64,000 nt of DNA from Mermis nigrescens (Eukaryota; Nematoda; Enoplea; Mermithida; Mermithidae): the NCBI GenBank assembly GCA_036768485.1, contig JAVLUZ010000154.1, positions 37,586,042 to 37,650,041 on the forward strand. Direction: 5' to 3'. Positions 1 through 14,000 of this stretch are shown here, piece by piece. Position 1 is the stretch's first letter, and the number at the start of each line of letters is the position of its first letter. Under the pieces are notes generated by a model. The model did not search any database. It was given only the letters and a program-made list of their open reading frames with translations, and was not told the origin of the DNA. A program made the translations under genes and the position numbers.

Positions 1-4
1 ACCT

Positions 5-2425
5 TTGCCGACTCTTCAGCCGGTCGGGGCAGAGCAGCAGACTGACCCAGATGTCATCATGACGGAAATTATCGGTTTTCCGCCACAACCGCAAGGTACA
101 TTAGCCGCACACAAAGTACCGCATGTAGCATTATATATGCAAGTAACGACTCAGCCCGTGTCACAAGGTACGACGGCACCGGAAACTTGTTTCATGGCTC
201 CTATGGCCATGATGGGTGTGTCTAGTACCGTGGCAAACTTGCAATTACAGGCTACGCAAAGCCACCCATCAAACATGGAAGTCGCAATACCTGTGCACGT
301 TCAAGCTTATTCGTGACCAAATGGCCACGAATGATAGCGCTAGAATGCAAAATCGCTCGCGCTATGTACAGCATTTTTTCACAATGATGGAAAATATGAC
401 GCGCGAACCACCGTGCACTATCGCGCCAGTCGTTTTGCACAATTTACGTTCCTATTTGGGCGAAGTCGCAGGATCAGCGTTTGTATGATCAGCTGATCGA
501 AGCTGCTCAAGTGTACTTTGATCGAGTGTACGCAATTCATTTGCAGTACGTGAATTCGACTGATTCGCCCTCTCGCCCTTTAGTGTGGTCTACGCTCGCA
601 CAGCCCTTGGCTGATGCCGATTGTGAGCCCGCACCCAGGTTCATCAGCGATATGAGCGTCTTTAATTGATTATTCTATCCCGACCAATACTTCGTGCGCA
701 TTCGGTTTTTTATCACAACCGGAATGATGTTGTACAAAGTTCCGCTCGAGTATTTGGTTGTACACCCACATCTTGACGCACCAAGCGAAGTGATCAACGG
801 CGTGACACATCAAATTTCTCCAGATTTATATCCGCATCGAATGTCACCAGCGCCGGATCATCTAGCGCCAATTCTAATACCAACACGCCAGATGGTCGAT
901 ATTTTTGATACCTTCCAAGAATTTCAGTCGTTATACGAATCAGAGTATCGACACATGACGGTCTTTTCTTCAATAGACGTCATGCGCGCTACAGCGCTTT
1001 TGGAATTTTTGGATAGAAAATTCCACTATTTCGCATACGCTTATGACGGAACAGCTGCGTCGCATGTTACGCGTAGCGTTCCTTGGCGAATCTTACACGC
1101 CATCTCCACGTGAGGCTTTTCCGGAATTCCCGGACTTAACAGCACGAATTGAAAGTCCTCATGTTTTGCACAACATGATTAGGCAAATTCGGTTAGCTAA
1201 CAACCCGGCACTTGAAGTTCCGGCTCAGTTCGATCATTTTCGAGGTCGTCAAAAATCTGTATTTTACCTCAAACATCGAATACGAGACGAATTGGAAAAA
1301 TTCGTAAAGAAAGGCAACAGGCATCCTCGCAGGACCCAAGCGGATCCGCAGCGAGCCTTGATATGCCGGAAGTCGATCTTTCCTTGGAAGCACAAATTGC
1401 AATGCGTCGAACACGCATGACGATCGAGCAGCGTGATCGTGAGAATTTGGCTACGGAAATGCCATGGCATGCGACGAAGTTACGCGCCGCCGGTTCTCTT
1501 GCTGAGACTTCAGAAGTTCGTCATATGCCAGAAGACGAACACAAGGCAAAATTGAATCGTTTTTACGATACTAAATCCGAGCACACTTTGCGTCGGTTGA
1601 AGAATTTGGAAAAACAACGAGTAAGAAGACTCGTTCAAGCTGAAGTTGCAGCTAAGTTGAAAGCGCGTTTAGGCCAAAGGGGATCGAGGCGGCAAGACCC
1701 GCAGTCATCCCGGCAGCGCTATGTGCAAACGCACCATCGTTTGCAATCACAAGCACAGCAACAGACACACGTAAAACCGCATGTACAGCAATACACAAGA
1801 CCGCAGACCCAACTGCGGCAACAGCAGCAATTCATGGAATCGCGTGAGCGTTCCGAGGCATATTCTCAGGCCGATGCTGGTCATCTGTCGCGCTCGCGAC
1901 AGCAGCAGCCTTATGAATATCGCCGTCCGCCACAGTCAAACCGCGGAACTCATCGGGGCCGGTCGCAATCTCGTCAACGTCAATGGGACCAGTATCAATC
2001 ACCATTGGAGCAAAGTCAACCAGCCACCGGGGTTATCAGCCACAACCTCGACCGAGTCCACTTTTGCCAAAACCGTGGCCTGTTACGCAACAACAACAGC
2101 GTCCACGCTGAACCTTCTTGACAGCGATCTTACGGTTTTACGCTGGAGCAATTATTCACTCCGACGCTACCCATACCGCGTCGTTACGCGGATGACTACG
2201 AGGACGACGAAGATTTTGAGGACAATGATTGACCCGTCGATCCACATCGACGCTTACGCCAGCACATGTATGGGCATAGGCAATCGCCATATCAGTATCG
2301 CGAGCGTTCAAATACGCGTCGCGAACCGGAATCGGATCAAGAATATTTTCAACGACAACGACGTCGCTGAAAATCGTATGGCTCGAAGGCCAAATACTGC
2401 GACGAATATTAATTTACAAGTTTGA
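5..2425 (+). pseudogene. Degraded gag-like ORF of an LTR retrotransposon
   Basis: A protein-like reading runs through most of this stretch but changes frame several times: frame 2 (5-316), 3 (to 488), 1 (481-669, stop), 1 (694-1113), 2 (1043-1420), 1 (1363-2121), 2 (1781-2425). The overlaps suggest one ancestral ORF broken by small indels. The first half is ordinary globular-looking sequence; the 1600-2100 part is rich in Q, R and S (for example RGRSQSRQRQ), like a nucleic-acid-binding Gag tail. No zinc knuckle, protease, reverse transcriptase or integrase motif is visible. It lies about 780 bp upstream of a probable 3' LTR, which is the main reason to call it retroelement Gag. It could instead be a structural protein of another element. 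It is truncated by the left window edge. Confidence 0.4.
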
Positions 2426-3204
<779 letters not shown>

Positions 3205-4338
3205 TGTAACTGCGAGAGTTACACATTTGGGCGAACCTGCCTTAGCAGTTTGCAATAGCCATAACATAACCAATACTAGTAGCTATCTATGATAGTGTAC
3301 TGTGGGCTATGCCTTCGGTTTTCCCATTATTTTCCCAAACTTTCAATAATAAAAAACATTTAGATACTTGTCCGGTATCGTAGAGCTAAGTGTATGATAA
3401 TAGTAATTGTTTCATGCATACCGCTTGTGTAATCGAGAACTTTCGATCTGAGATAAAAGTCATTTCAGTATTATGTTAAATTGATCGTTGTTTTTAATTT
3501 ACTGTAATGGCCCTTGAGGCCACTGTAGGAGAGGTCATATTAGTTTTTTTGGCTTGTTTGGTTTTTCGTTGGCCGATTATTTTCGACTGTACATTATTGT
3601 TTTTCTTTTGCGTATTTTGTTTCCCGGCTATAGGCCGTGTGTTATTCGTCGAATAAAATTATAGAAAACCAACCCAGTGGTTTTGGTTATACCGAGGGTT
3701 AGGTCGGCCACCATCCCTACGTCGAGGATTTCCACCCATCTAGTGGACTGATAGGTAAATTTCGTATAAAAGTTTATTTTATTCGAAAATCATAATTTAT
3801 CTCTCAAGCCAAAAAGTTGATCAAAATTATTATCTAATCTTTAAGGATGATTGATCAGCATAGAGCTCGTTGTTGTTGTTTTCATAGTTCAGCGTGCTAC
3901 ACAAATTAGGAACCAAAACATTTCTGATCAGGCACTGATTGAAAATAAGTTAAATTACAACTTGAGCTTGAGATAGGTCAACTGACCTCCACGGCAATTA
4001 CCGAGACTAGGTAGGTAGCCTTAGGTCTTAGGGCGTAGCTGCTGAGATCACCCGACATAGAAGCAGCCAGCAATATTAGGGCTGAGGGGATCGAAGCCGT
4101 AAGGTCTGTAAGGGTCCAAAGATCGAAAGCCTTAGAGCCGCGCGATCGGGGCCAGCACTAAGCGTAGACTTAAGTACCTACGTACCTAGGTAAATCTCGA
4201 AGGTAATGTATCCGTCCTATGCCGATTCCTAGTAGGTATAGACGGCTCTACATTTACAAGTGTAATTGAATTTTTTCGCTGCTCGGTGCCGACTCGGGTC
4301 ACTCCGTCCGTTGCACAACGGAGAAATCGGGTATTACA
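3205..4338 (+). repeat. Probable 3' LTR
   Basis: Starts TGTAAC directly after a purine tract and could end at TATTACA (4338), giving TG...CA ends of the Gypsy type. AATAAA-like signals occur near 3344 and 3653. The first 20 bp hold their own short inverted repeat (TGTAACTGCGAGAGTTACA). Only one LTR is in the window, so neither the right border nor a TSD can be checked; ends at 3956 or 4256 are also possible. The right end lies about 270 bp from the PAICS poly(A) signal. Confidence 0.4.
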
Positions 4339-4604
4339 GTAATAAGACATTTGCTTAGTACTAATACCTTATTCGGGAAAAACACAAGGATAAAAAAAGT
4401 CGCAAGGAAAGTAAGATAGCAGTGTAAAAATGGGAAATGTCCTGGGCACACAGGACATTTCGATAGGAAGTTTCGATTGCCTATAAACGCAGTGCATAAA
4501 TTCTATAACACTTATGCAGCCTAATTCATGCAGATCAAATTCAAGAGAAAGCCAAAACTAAACGAGCATGTCGACTTTTACTGAAGGCACATTAATGTAA
4601 TAGA

Positions 4605-4610
4605 TTTATT
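4605..4610 (-). promoter_or_regulatory. PAICS: Candidate PAICS poly(A) signal
   Basis: AATAAA on the minus strand, about 440 bp past the PAICS stop codon. It is the first canonical signal found downstream. A 257 bp element (4656-4912) sits between stop and signal. Confidence 0.45.
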
Positions 4611-4655
4611 AAGAACAATCAAGAAAGTAAGTGAGCGACGTCCGATAGTCACCAC

Positions 4656-4912
4656 CATACGTGGGCAGCAAGAAAATTCTGGGGGGGTCCAAGATTTTTT
4701 GAAGGTCAAAAAATGGCCTAAAAAATGGTGATATGGCGATAAAAACACCATTTTTCGACGTTTCTCACCAAGCACTATCCATTGGCATCAAAAAATTGCG
4801 AAAAAACGAAAAAAATTTTCAAAAATTGATTTCTGGGGGGGGGGGCTGGGGGGGTCTTTTGGTTTCTGGGGGGGGGTCCAGACCCCCCCAGATCCCCCCA
4901 CGCCCATGTGTG
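4656..4912. mobile_element. hAT-like MITE, family C (copy C1), in PAICS 3' UTR
   Basis: 257 bp bounded by CATACGTGGGC and GCCCATGTGTG (imperfect inverted ends) and flanked by an exact 8-bp duplication GTCACCAC (4648-4655, 4913-4920). Runs of G/C near both ends flank an AT-rich core. Other copies of the same size class are at 8757, 11336, 58714, 59971 and 60048. It encodes nothing. Confidence 0.85.
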
Positions 4913-5052
4913 GTCACCACCGATATGAAAACAAAATATAGGATAACAGAAAAAAATTGATTGGTGAGCAAACCGCTTATAAAAATATCGCACGACAGCG
5001 GTAAATCGTAAATGCAAACTTTCAAAATCATAAAGAAAACACAACCATTCAT

Positions 5053-5094
5053 TCAAGCGCGCTCGTCGCCTTTCGTAGAAGACTTATCCGCTTT
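5053..5094 (-). CDS. PAICS: PAICS coding exon 8 (terminal mini-exon)
   Basis: A 42-nt exon, [13 protein letters not shown] then TGA, after a strong acceptor TTTCTTTCAG. It follows a 70 bp intron and fits the end of the animal protein (ISLKQADKK in human, from memory). It is too short to stand out as an ORF. Confidence 0.85.
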   Translation of the reverse strand, partial: KADKSSTKGDERA

Positions 5095-8000
5095 CTGAAA
5101 GAAACGATACTTTAAAATTGAAGCGGAAGGCACAAGGTACGCAAAGGCATAACGAATAAATCACCATTAGAGAAATAGTATTCTGGAGCTGCCGACTTCT
5201 AATGCGACTCCAAATCATGTGATCAGAGCAAGCCAGTATGCTGGCAGCATGCCAAACTGCATTCACTGGCGATAAGACAGTAGCGCAATGCATGCCTGGA
5301 TATATAATTAATTGAACTTTTTATTAAAAAATAAAATAAAAAAGTAATCTATGAAAACTAATTAGGTGCCAACTGCCAACATTGGAATAAAGGGACAAAG
5401 CATCAGGCACGTAGCTCTGGGGAGGAATGGGGGAAGGGTCTGGACCATACATGATCTTGGGAGGGGGGGGTTCGAGGGGGGGGGGATGGGTTTCGTCCCC
5501 CGCAGAATCATTTTTCACCCCCCCGCAAAAAATTTTTCACCCCCCAGAATTGGCGATTTTTCAAAAGTTTCCTAAAGTTACCTGAAAATTGGTAGAAAAA
5601 GTCTTTTTAAGGATTTTTGGCTATCTATCTGCTCAAAATCGCCAAATTTTTCGGCGCTTCGCGCCATATATTCATGTTTTAAGCGATATATTGGTCAATT
5701 TATTCGACTTTTTTCAAAATTTTCTTCATGATTTCATGCTCTAGAAGAATAGAGTATCGTCAGAAACGCCAAAAAACGATGTTTTTTAACGCGTACCGGC
5801 CATTTTTGGGCCCAAAAAAGGCACTTTAGGTTTTCAACCCCCCAGAATTCCCATACTGTGCAAGTATGGTCTGGACCCCCCAAAATTCAGAAAAATCGAA
5901 AAAATATGACTTTTTAAAAGTTATTTTGTACTATTTTTGGCCTTTTTGGACTTGCCCCCCAAATTGGTGTTGGTCCCCCCTCCAAAATAGGACGGCCAGC
6001 TACGTGCCTGTGAAGCATTATTAAGAACATTCAAGATCAACTGATCGTCCGATAGCATAACGGAACAAGAATGTAGAATTTTAGAATTTTTAAAATTTTC
6101 ATGAAATTCTAAAAATTTTTGTGATCTGAATTATGAATTTTTACAATTTAAATTTGAATAACGCATAAATTTTTGAAATTTTCACGTCGTGCAGCAAAAA
6201 TACATGCCGCTAGGAATTTCATTTAGTCGATATTATGTACCTAACACCGAAGTCTTTCAAGTTATTCGATACAATATGAAAGAGAAAAGTAATATCACGA
6301 AAAAATTAAGCAAAATCAACGCTAAAAAGCACAAATATAACGTTGTATGTTTTTATACAACTAGACTTGAAATTTCCTGAAAACCGCAAATTTATTATTT
6401 CTGCATTTATTTCAACATTCAGAACAAAATTAGATAATTTATATTTTACATTACTTGGACACCGTTGTTAAAAATGCATGACGTCAAATAAAATCGCTCT
6501 GCAAAGGAAGTTCAAACAATCAGACTATTTTCTTAAGCTCAAAATAAATTAAAATTTTTATGCAATGATAACATTCGTAACCATGCATGATCTTAGGGGA
6601 TTCGGGGGGGGGGGGGTTTCAACCCCCAGGAAAATTTTCACCCCTGTCCAGAATTCGCGATTTTTCGAGAAACTTTCCAAAAACTTGCTAAAAATTTGTA
6701 GAAAAGGTGTTTTTGAGCGTTTTTAGCTATCTATTTGTTCAAAAAAGTCCAAATTTTGGCGCTTCGCGCCAAACACTCATGTTTTGATGATTCGACTAAT
6801 TAATTCGACTTTTCTGATTTATGTCTAATTTTTTTTTGCATTTATGCTACAGAACGTTAGAGCATCGTCAGAAACGCCGAAAAACGATGTTTTTAACGCG
6901 TATCCATCATTTTGAGCTCAAAAAGGCACTTTAAAATTTCAACACACGCCCTCCCCCGAATCCCCATGCTGTGCATGTCTAATTGCAAGTACAAAAATAA
7001 AAGAACTATACAAAAAACAAACGCTTTAAAAACAAGATGAGTTTATAGGATTCTCCATGCTTTTAGATCATCCGCATCATATTTATAGGGAGCATAAATC
7101 AAATATAAGCTGTCAATTTCGCTCTTAGTAATCGCTTTCTAATTCTTTTAGACCTTATTCGATCATTCTTTTTATTTTCTGCTAAGTCAGACTAAAATTC
7201 CAAGAATTACGATCTTTCCGAATCAACGACGAATTAAAGCTTTTCGACATTATAAACTTTGCGCAAAGTTAAAAAAACATTAATTTTAATAATACCAGAC
7301 GGCAGACGGAGTGATGACCACACATCTTCTAAGCAACCATCTGAAACCGGTGGACAATTTATAACCGGAGAGCTGATATTCCCAGCCAAAACAGGACCTA
7401 AGCCATTAGACAAGCCAGCCACCGCAATGAAAACAGTCGGTACACCGTCGCCTAAAACACATTTTACGTTTTTCATCAAGAATGCATAAAGAGAAATACT
7501 TTGTTTTCTTTCCTATGGATTCTATTGCATACGCATTTATCGAAACCTCGTGTATCGAATTGATCACAATTTTTGAATTTGAATTTATACAAATCAATCA
7601 AAAAGGGGTTTACTGAAGCAAACTTATGATATTGCACACGTCAATTATTACGTAAATTAGATTTTACTGTGCAATATAGATGCACATGGTAAGAGTAACC
7701 AGCAGTGTTTTTTGTATTCGGCAGAGATTTTTCCCGATGTACAAAGACTTTTGGGGACCATCTTTGTACATTTGAAAAAATTTTGGGAAGACAAAAACTG
7801 CAAAAAAGGTTCGAAATTCGCAAAAATTTTCGTAATTGTGGGTTCTATATTTCTTTATAATGTCAAAAATTGCATTTTGAAAGGAAAAATGTCAACTTTT
7901 TCAGCGCTTCGCGTCGTTTTGAGACGAATATTAGTAATTTTTTGCCCTCAGAAAACCATGAATTAGCTAAGATACACTATAAGAGGTCGAACAAATGTTT

Positions 8001-11000
8001 TTACCACACTAAAATCGCTACTAGACCATATTATAGTACCCAAAAATTTGTGTGTACAAAATGTACAGACTTTTAGGGACCAACTTTGTACATGTACAAA
8101 CGGACCTTGTACAAAAAAACACTGGTAACCAGAGAAGGGTGGAATAGAGAATCTGTGTGTAACGGCTCATAAGTTTTAGTGAGGTGTCCGATCATTTTAT
8201 AGGAAAGATAAATGACATCCGGTTTTTGGCCGAAAATGGTGAAAACATGTACCTGAAAATAGACAAAAAAAGCAAGTTCTCGCCACAATGGGAAGGGGCG
8301 GGGTAAATTTTCTAGCATCGGAGGCGGATGGGGGACGACCAATTTCCAGTGGGGAAATACCCTATGCCTTTTACATACACGATATAGGCTAAAGTAGAAG
8401 TTAAATTGGCCTTAAGTGCGTTAGGTTGCAATAATGCTTTCATGCGAGTCGTTTTTGTATTGTCCTCTGATTTGAAAACTCAAAATAACCTCGGTAAAGA
8501 AACCGCTTTCTATGTAGAAGACGCGAGGAAAATGAATAATAAGATATGGATCAAAAATGCATCATGGATCGTATATTAAAAATGACACTAGCGGGAACAT
8601 CATTGTCAGGGAGACATCCAGACGAGTCCTCCGAGCAAAAATGTCGAAATTCGCGAAGCATAATTCTACATAGAATGGAGGACATGCTCAATACGAAGAT
8701 CTCTATTTTCGTTGCCAATCCTTAATCAGATGAATGAGACGAAAAGGAGATAAAATCATAGGTGGGCGCCACCAAAGTTCTGGGGGAGGTGCGAGATTTT
8801 TTTAAAGACCAAAAAAGGGCCTGAAAAATAATGGTAGGGCGATAAAACACCATTTTTCAACGTTTCTCATCTAGCACTATCCATTGGCATCAAAAAATTG
8901 CGGAAAAAACAACAAAAAAATTTCGAAAATTGAATTCTGGGGGTACTTTGGTTTCTGGGAGGTGCATAGTGCATACACCCCAAACCCCCACGCCCAGGTA
9001 TGGATAAAATCACCCGATAAAAGGATAAGCTGTTTGCTTATATTTTTAACTCATGCTTAATTATGTTTACGAAATAAGCTTTTTAGTCGCCTTCGTACTC
9101 GGCCGCAATTTTCAGCACTTCTGAAGTGTTTTTGTGCGCAGATGCAAAGCGGATAAAGCATGGAATGCCAAAATCAGAACACGTCGTTTTTATCAAATTG
9201 CAATGTTTTTCATCGGCTGGCGATCCTGCCATTACAACAACTCGTCCTTTCGAAGGGGTTATAAATTTCTAAGAAAAACAATAAAAAGATCCGGTGTTTA
9301 TCTAAATATGCGTCATCTCCAACTACCTCGAAATGTACCGATTTTATAGACTATTTATGTAAGTAAATTGGCTCGACCTTACGCAACATTTGTTTAACCG
9401 TAACCAGAACTCGGTTTGCCTGTTAAAATCAAAAGTTTCATAGTAATTGCCAGTGCCACCATTTTATGAAAATTATCCTAAACGATAAACTGTATCCAGG
9501 CAAACCGAACCCTGGTCAACAGTGGCGGATCTAGGACTTTCCTGACGGGGGTAGGAGGAGTGCACCAACTTTTCCAAAAAGAGTCCAAAATAGATCGAAA
9601 AATACGCCGTTCACGTGCGAAATAGCGTTTTTCTGCATTTAGCATTGTCTAATATTATTTAGAATCGCTTTTAACAAATTTTTTTTCGAAAAATTTCAAG
9701 ACATTCGATAATTTTGCTCGAAAAAAATCATTATAGATTTATGATTTTAGCAAAAATCTGGCGCGAAGCGCCGGAAAATCTGTCATATTAAGCTGCTTAA
9801 GAACGTTTAGAAGCTTGACTTAATGCCGTATTTCCTATATTTATAGCATTTCGTAGAAAATTCTTTTAAGTTATGCTTGAAAATAGGAGAAAAGTACTCT
9901 GAAAAAGCTATTTTATTTGTGCTCACGGAGTCGTTTTTAAATCTATTCTCTCAGCAAGTTAACTTCGAGAAATTATGATCAATGACAGTCAAAAATCATT
10001 GCAAATTACTTATCCATTCCTTATCTTACCAGCTATTTTTAGCCAATGGCAAAAGCACCCCCCTTCCCCCTAAATCCGCCCATGCTGGTCACGGTTGAGC
10101 AAATATTGCATAAGATCGGATTAACTTGATGTGAAGTCAATAAAATTGGTATATTTGGTAGTCGGGCGGAGATGATGAGTAAGTACAAATTGGTATATAT
10201 GTACATTTTGAGGTAGTGGGATAATGCATAAGTGCCTACAAAAATTTACGTATGATAAAAACTGTTTGATCACTGCTTACCATAGTTTTTAACCGCGACA
10301 AAAATTTTAAGAATCGTACAACGATTTTTGGGTCGTCTTTGTACGAGTAGAAAGGCTTTTTTGAGACAAAAATATGCATCGTAAATTTCAGCACTTTTTA
10401 CGCATTTTCTATATAAAATTTTGAAAATTTAAAATCACATTTATTGTCTAATATATATGTAAGCTACAAGCAAGCCAATATTTCTAATATTTACTTAAAA
10501 CAACAGACAAGTTGCTGAAGATATCCATTATAATTTTCTGAACAATCTTACCAGCTTTAATTTATTTCCTTTCAAGAATTTCACGCAGGAAATTAAACAT
10601 ACGAGTATTTGACAATCTAACATTAATTTAGACTGTTTTTACCTTGAATTTTCTTTATCTTCCGTATAACATAAAAACTAACTTTATGACTACAATTTTA
10701 AGCGAAATTTTAGTAACGTATGTTCTTTTTCTTCTTTTTTGTATGTAAGTTTTCTGTATATATGTAATCCTGCCTACTTTTTCTGTTTCATTTAGACTTT
10801 TGCGCCTCATAAAACACGTAATCTCTCATAATATAATTTTTCTTGGGTACACTTGTGCTATTTCACGCGTCCGTTTTGTTTTTCTTACTAATGTTGACAG
10901 CTATGTGTCTTAACAGAGCAAAGAGCTACAATACACATCACACGTGCACACTAGGGTATGGGGGTTTATCCCATAATAGGACTTTTGAAAGGCATACCCC

Positions 11001-14000
11001 CTCAGGCCATTTCGGGAACAAGCCAATTGCACGAAACATAAAAGCAAGTCAAACAAATACATATTTTTCGAGCAGTGTAGAATGTTCAGCTCGTCCATCC
11101 AAACACTTTTCTTCCATTATTTCGCATACATTTGATGGTAAAGTCGCCTTTACTGCTAATTGTTTTCATACAAATTGACCCATAAAAACTTCGTAAAGAT
11201 AAAATACAACTAATTAGATATTAAAATTTAACATACGAAAGGGAAATTAAGTATTCAATTACCCTCTCCCTCCCCAGAAAATTCGGTTTACCCCCACCCA
11301 GAACTTTTGACCGTGTGCACGTACGATAATGTACGCATACCTTGGCGTGGGGGCGTTTGGGGGGAGGGTATGAACCCCCCAAAACCAAAATACCCCCAGA
11401 AACCAAAATACCTCCCCAGAATTCAAATTTTAAATTTTTTTCGGTTTTTTTTTCGCAATTTTTTATGCCAATTCATAGTGCTCGATGAGAAACGTTGTAA
11501 AATGGTGTTTGTTTCGCCATACCACCATTTTTAAGACCATTTTTGACCTTTAAAAAATTTTGCACCCCCAGAATTTTGGCGGCGCCCACCTACATATGTA
11601 TGTACGTGCAAGAGCCAGATTAGAAAACTATAAAAACATGGGAAAAAGTTTTGTTTTTTACATCAAGTTTGTCGATGACGGCGGCAAATTTTTCTTTCAG
11701 CATTTTTAAATCGTTCTCCGTGACTTCGGGTAAGTCACGATAAAATTGTTTATCCAGCTGCAAACGGCGGTCACCGCCTGGCCAAAGACGCCAACTGTCG
11801 TTGTCAATGACATCAGCCAAAACAATCTCACCTATCAAATTCAACCACTGCGGTAAAAAATTGACCAATCAATAAATAACAAAATATTTGCAAATAAACA
11901 AAAAATAAAAATGAATTTAAAAAATTATCTGAAGCTAAGGGCAAGAAACTCGAGTCTAAATGAGAAATACTTATGAATTCACTTAAAAATAAAAAATCCT
12001 CTTGAAATAAATGAAGCTAAAAAATCCAAAAACACGGAAAGGCGTAGAACTGAATAAAAAATTGAGCGAAAACTACGAATAAAAAGTTCACGAGGCGAAG
12101 ATTCAAGTGATTTATCTTCATTCATTTGATAGTAGTCGTTCCTTCTATGTACATACCCAGTTCTATTTTATCAAGCAAATGTTAATTTACTGGTAAGGCA
12201 ACAAGGCACGAAGCGTCAAATTTTATGACACTTAGAGAAGAACCATAATTATTAAATGCTAAGATTACGTTTTACGTATTGTGTAATTCTGACATATTTT
12301 TACCAAAAAAATTTTCCGTTAGTGCTATAGGAGTCTAGACCAAAGATTTACAGCATGAAGGATGTAGGGGAGGGGCCCGAAAATTGAGTTTTTTAAAGGC
12401 CAAAAACACCTCAAAAACTGGTATAAGAGTGGAAGTAGCGTTAAAACTACGCCGTTACACAGTCTCTGGTCAATTTAAGGCACTTTTTGAAAAATGTTCA
12501 ATTTTCATTCATTTTGTGCCTTTACTTCGCCTCATTTTCCTTGGAAAATTGTCATTTTTCCATTCTGGGGATCTAGAGTCCCGAATCCCCTCGCCACGTG
12601 TATGTCTGATCTAGACCCCAAATCCTTAACGAATACTGAATGGAAAAATCAAAAGCATTAATGTCAAAATTTCAGCGTACGTATGATTCTTTATATTTAT
12701 TTTCATTTGTGCTTCGTTTTATTTAAAGGAGTAATCAAGGTGAATGAAAAATTAATGACTAATCAAAACGGCAATTCAAACTATGCCACTGTATAAGTGA
12801 CTGCCCTCGCAAATTCAATGTTCTGAACTACATTCGTAAAAAAGACAGCAAATTATGCCTAAAAACGGTAAAAATATCAATTTTCCTGCAATTCGCACCA
12901 CATTAATTAATTAATTGTATTTTTTATAGCTAGAAATCTTAAAAAATAGATTTCTGTAGGCAAAAACGATTTTATGTCTCTAGTACATGTACATATTTCT
13001 GGCGCCAAAAAATGAAGCGATTCCATCGCCGTTTATCCAGCTGTTTTGGCAAGAATTCCAAAAAAATTTCGACGGTAATGTTTTCATTTTTACTTATTAG
13101 AAATTATTCTAATTTTGTAAGCGGCAAAATGAGTAATGCATTCAATGTTTGCAAACTTAGCCTGATCACGCTTTCATTCTGTATTATTATAACCAACTCA
13201 GCATTATTCATACCTTGGAATGCATTTGTTGATTTCTACTGCGACGTACAGGGCCGTATCTAAGAAGGGTGGCCGCCCCTGGCCGAAAAAACGTTGAAAG
13301 GTAAGATAATACATTAAAAGATGGAGAAATCGCATGTCTTTGACGCAAAATCTTCAAATTATCGGCGCTTCGCGCCGGATGTATAGTATTTTTCATAACT
13401 TTGGCTAAAGCACGTCCACAAAACGACACTTTTCATAGCCTTTAGAATAATAGGCTTTTTTCGAAAAGTTTGAGTTTTATAATCTCAATGGATCAGTGTT
13501 TTTTTTTGTACAAGGTCCGTTTGTACATGTACAAAGATGGTCCCCAAAAGTCTTTGTACATTTTGTACATGCAAATTTTTGTGTACTATACTATAGTACA
13601 GTAGCGATTTTAGTGTGGTTAAACAGGGTTTTCGATCTTTGGTTGTGTATTATAGCTAATTTCTGGGTTTCTGACGCCAAAAAATACTAAAAATTATCTG
13701 AAAACGGCGCGAAGCGCCGAAAAATGTTGACATTTTTCCATTCTAAATGCAAATTCTGCCATTTTAAAGATATATAGGACAAATAATTTATCAGTTCGGA
13801 GCGAAGCGCCGAAAATTGTGGAAATTTTACATCTTTTTACAGTTTTTGTCTTCCTAAAAATTTTTGTACATTTTGTACACACAAAATTTTTGGGCACTAT
13901 AATATGGTATAGCAGCGCCTTTAGTGTGGTAAAAACAGAGTTCTCCAACTTTTCATAGTGTGTTTTAGCTAATTTCTGGGGCTCTAAGGGTAAAAATCAC

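Noticed and set aside
4775..5056. Overlapping minus ORFs with proline-rich tails (PPPRNQK-type)
   Set aside because: The proline runs come from the C-run of the family C MITE. The same happens at 58669, 60248 and 60296.
5084..5164. Continuation of the exon 7 ORF as the PAICS C-terminus ([13 protein letters not shown]...)
   Set aside because: A GT donor and a good acceptor 70 bp later join to KADKSST, which fits the family end; the read-through is hydrophobic and unlike it.
10843..11178. 111-residue ORF with a hydrophobic start resembling a signal peptide
   Set aside because: It lies in a PAICS intron, has no family features, and the hydrophobic start is what T-rich DNA gives by chance.
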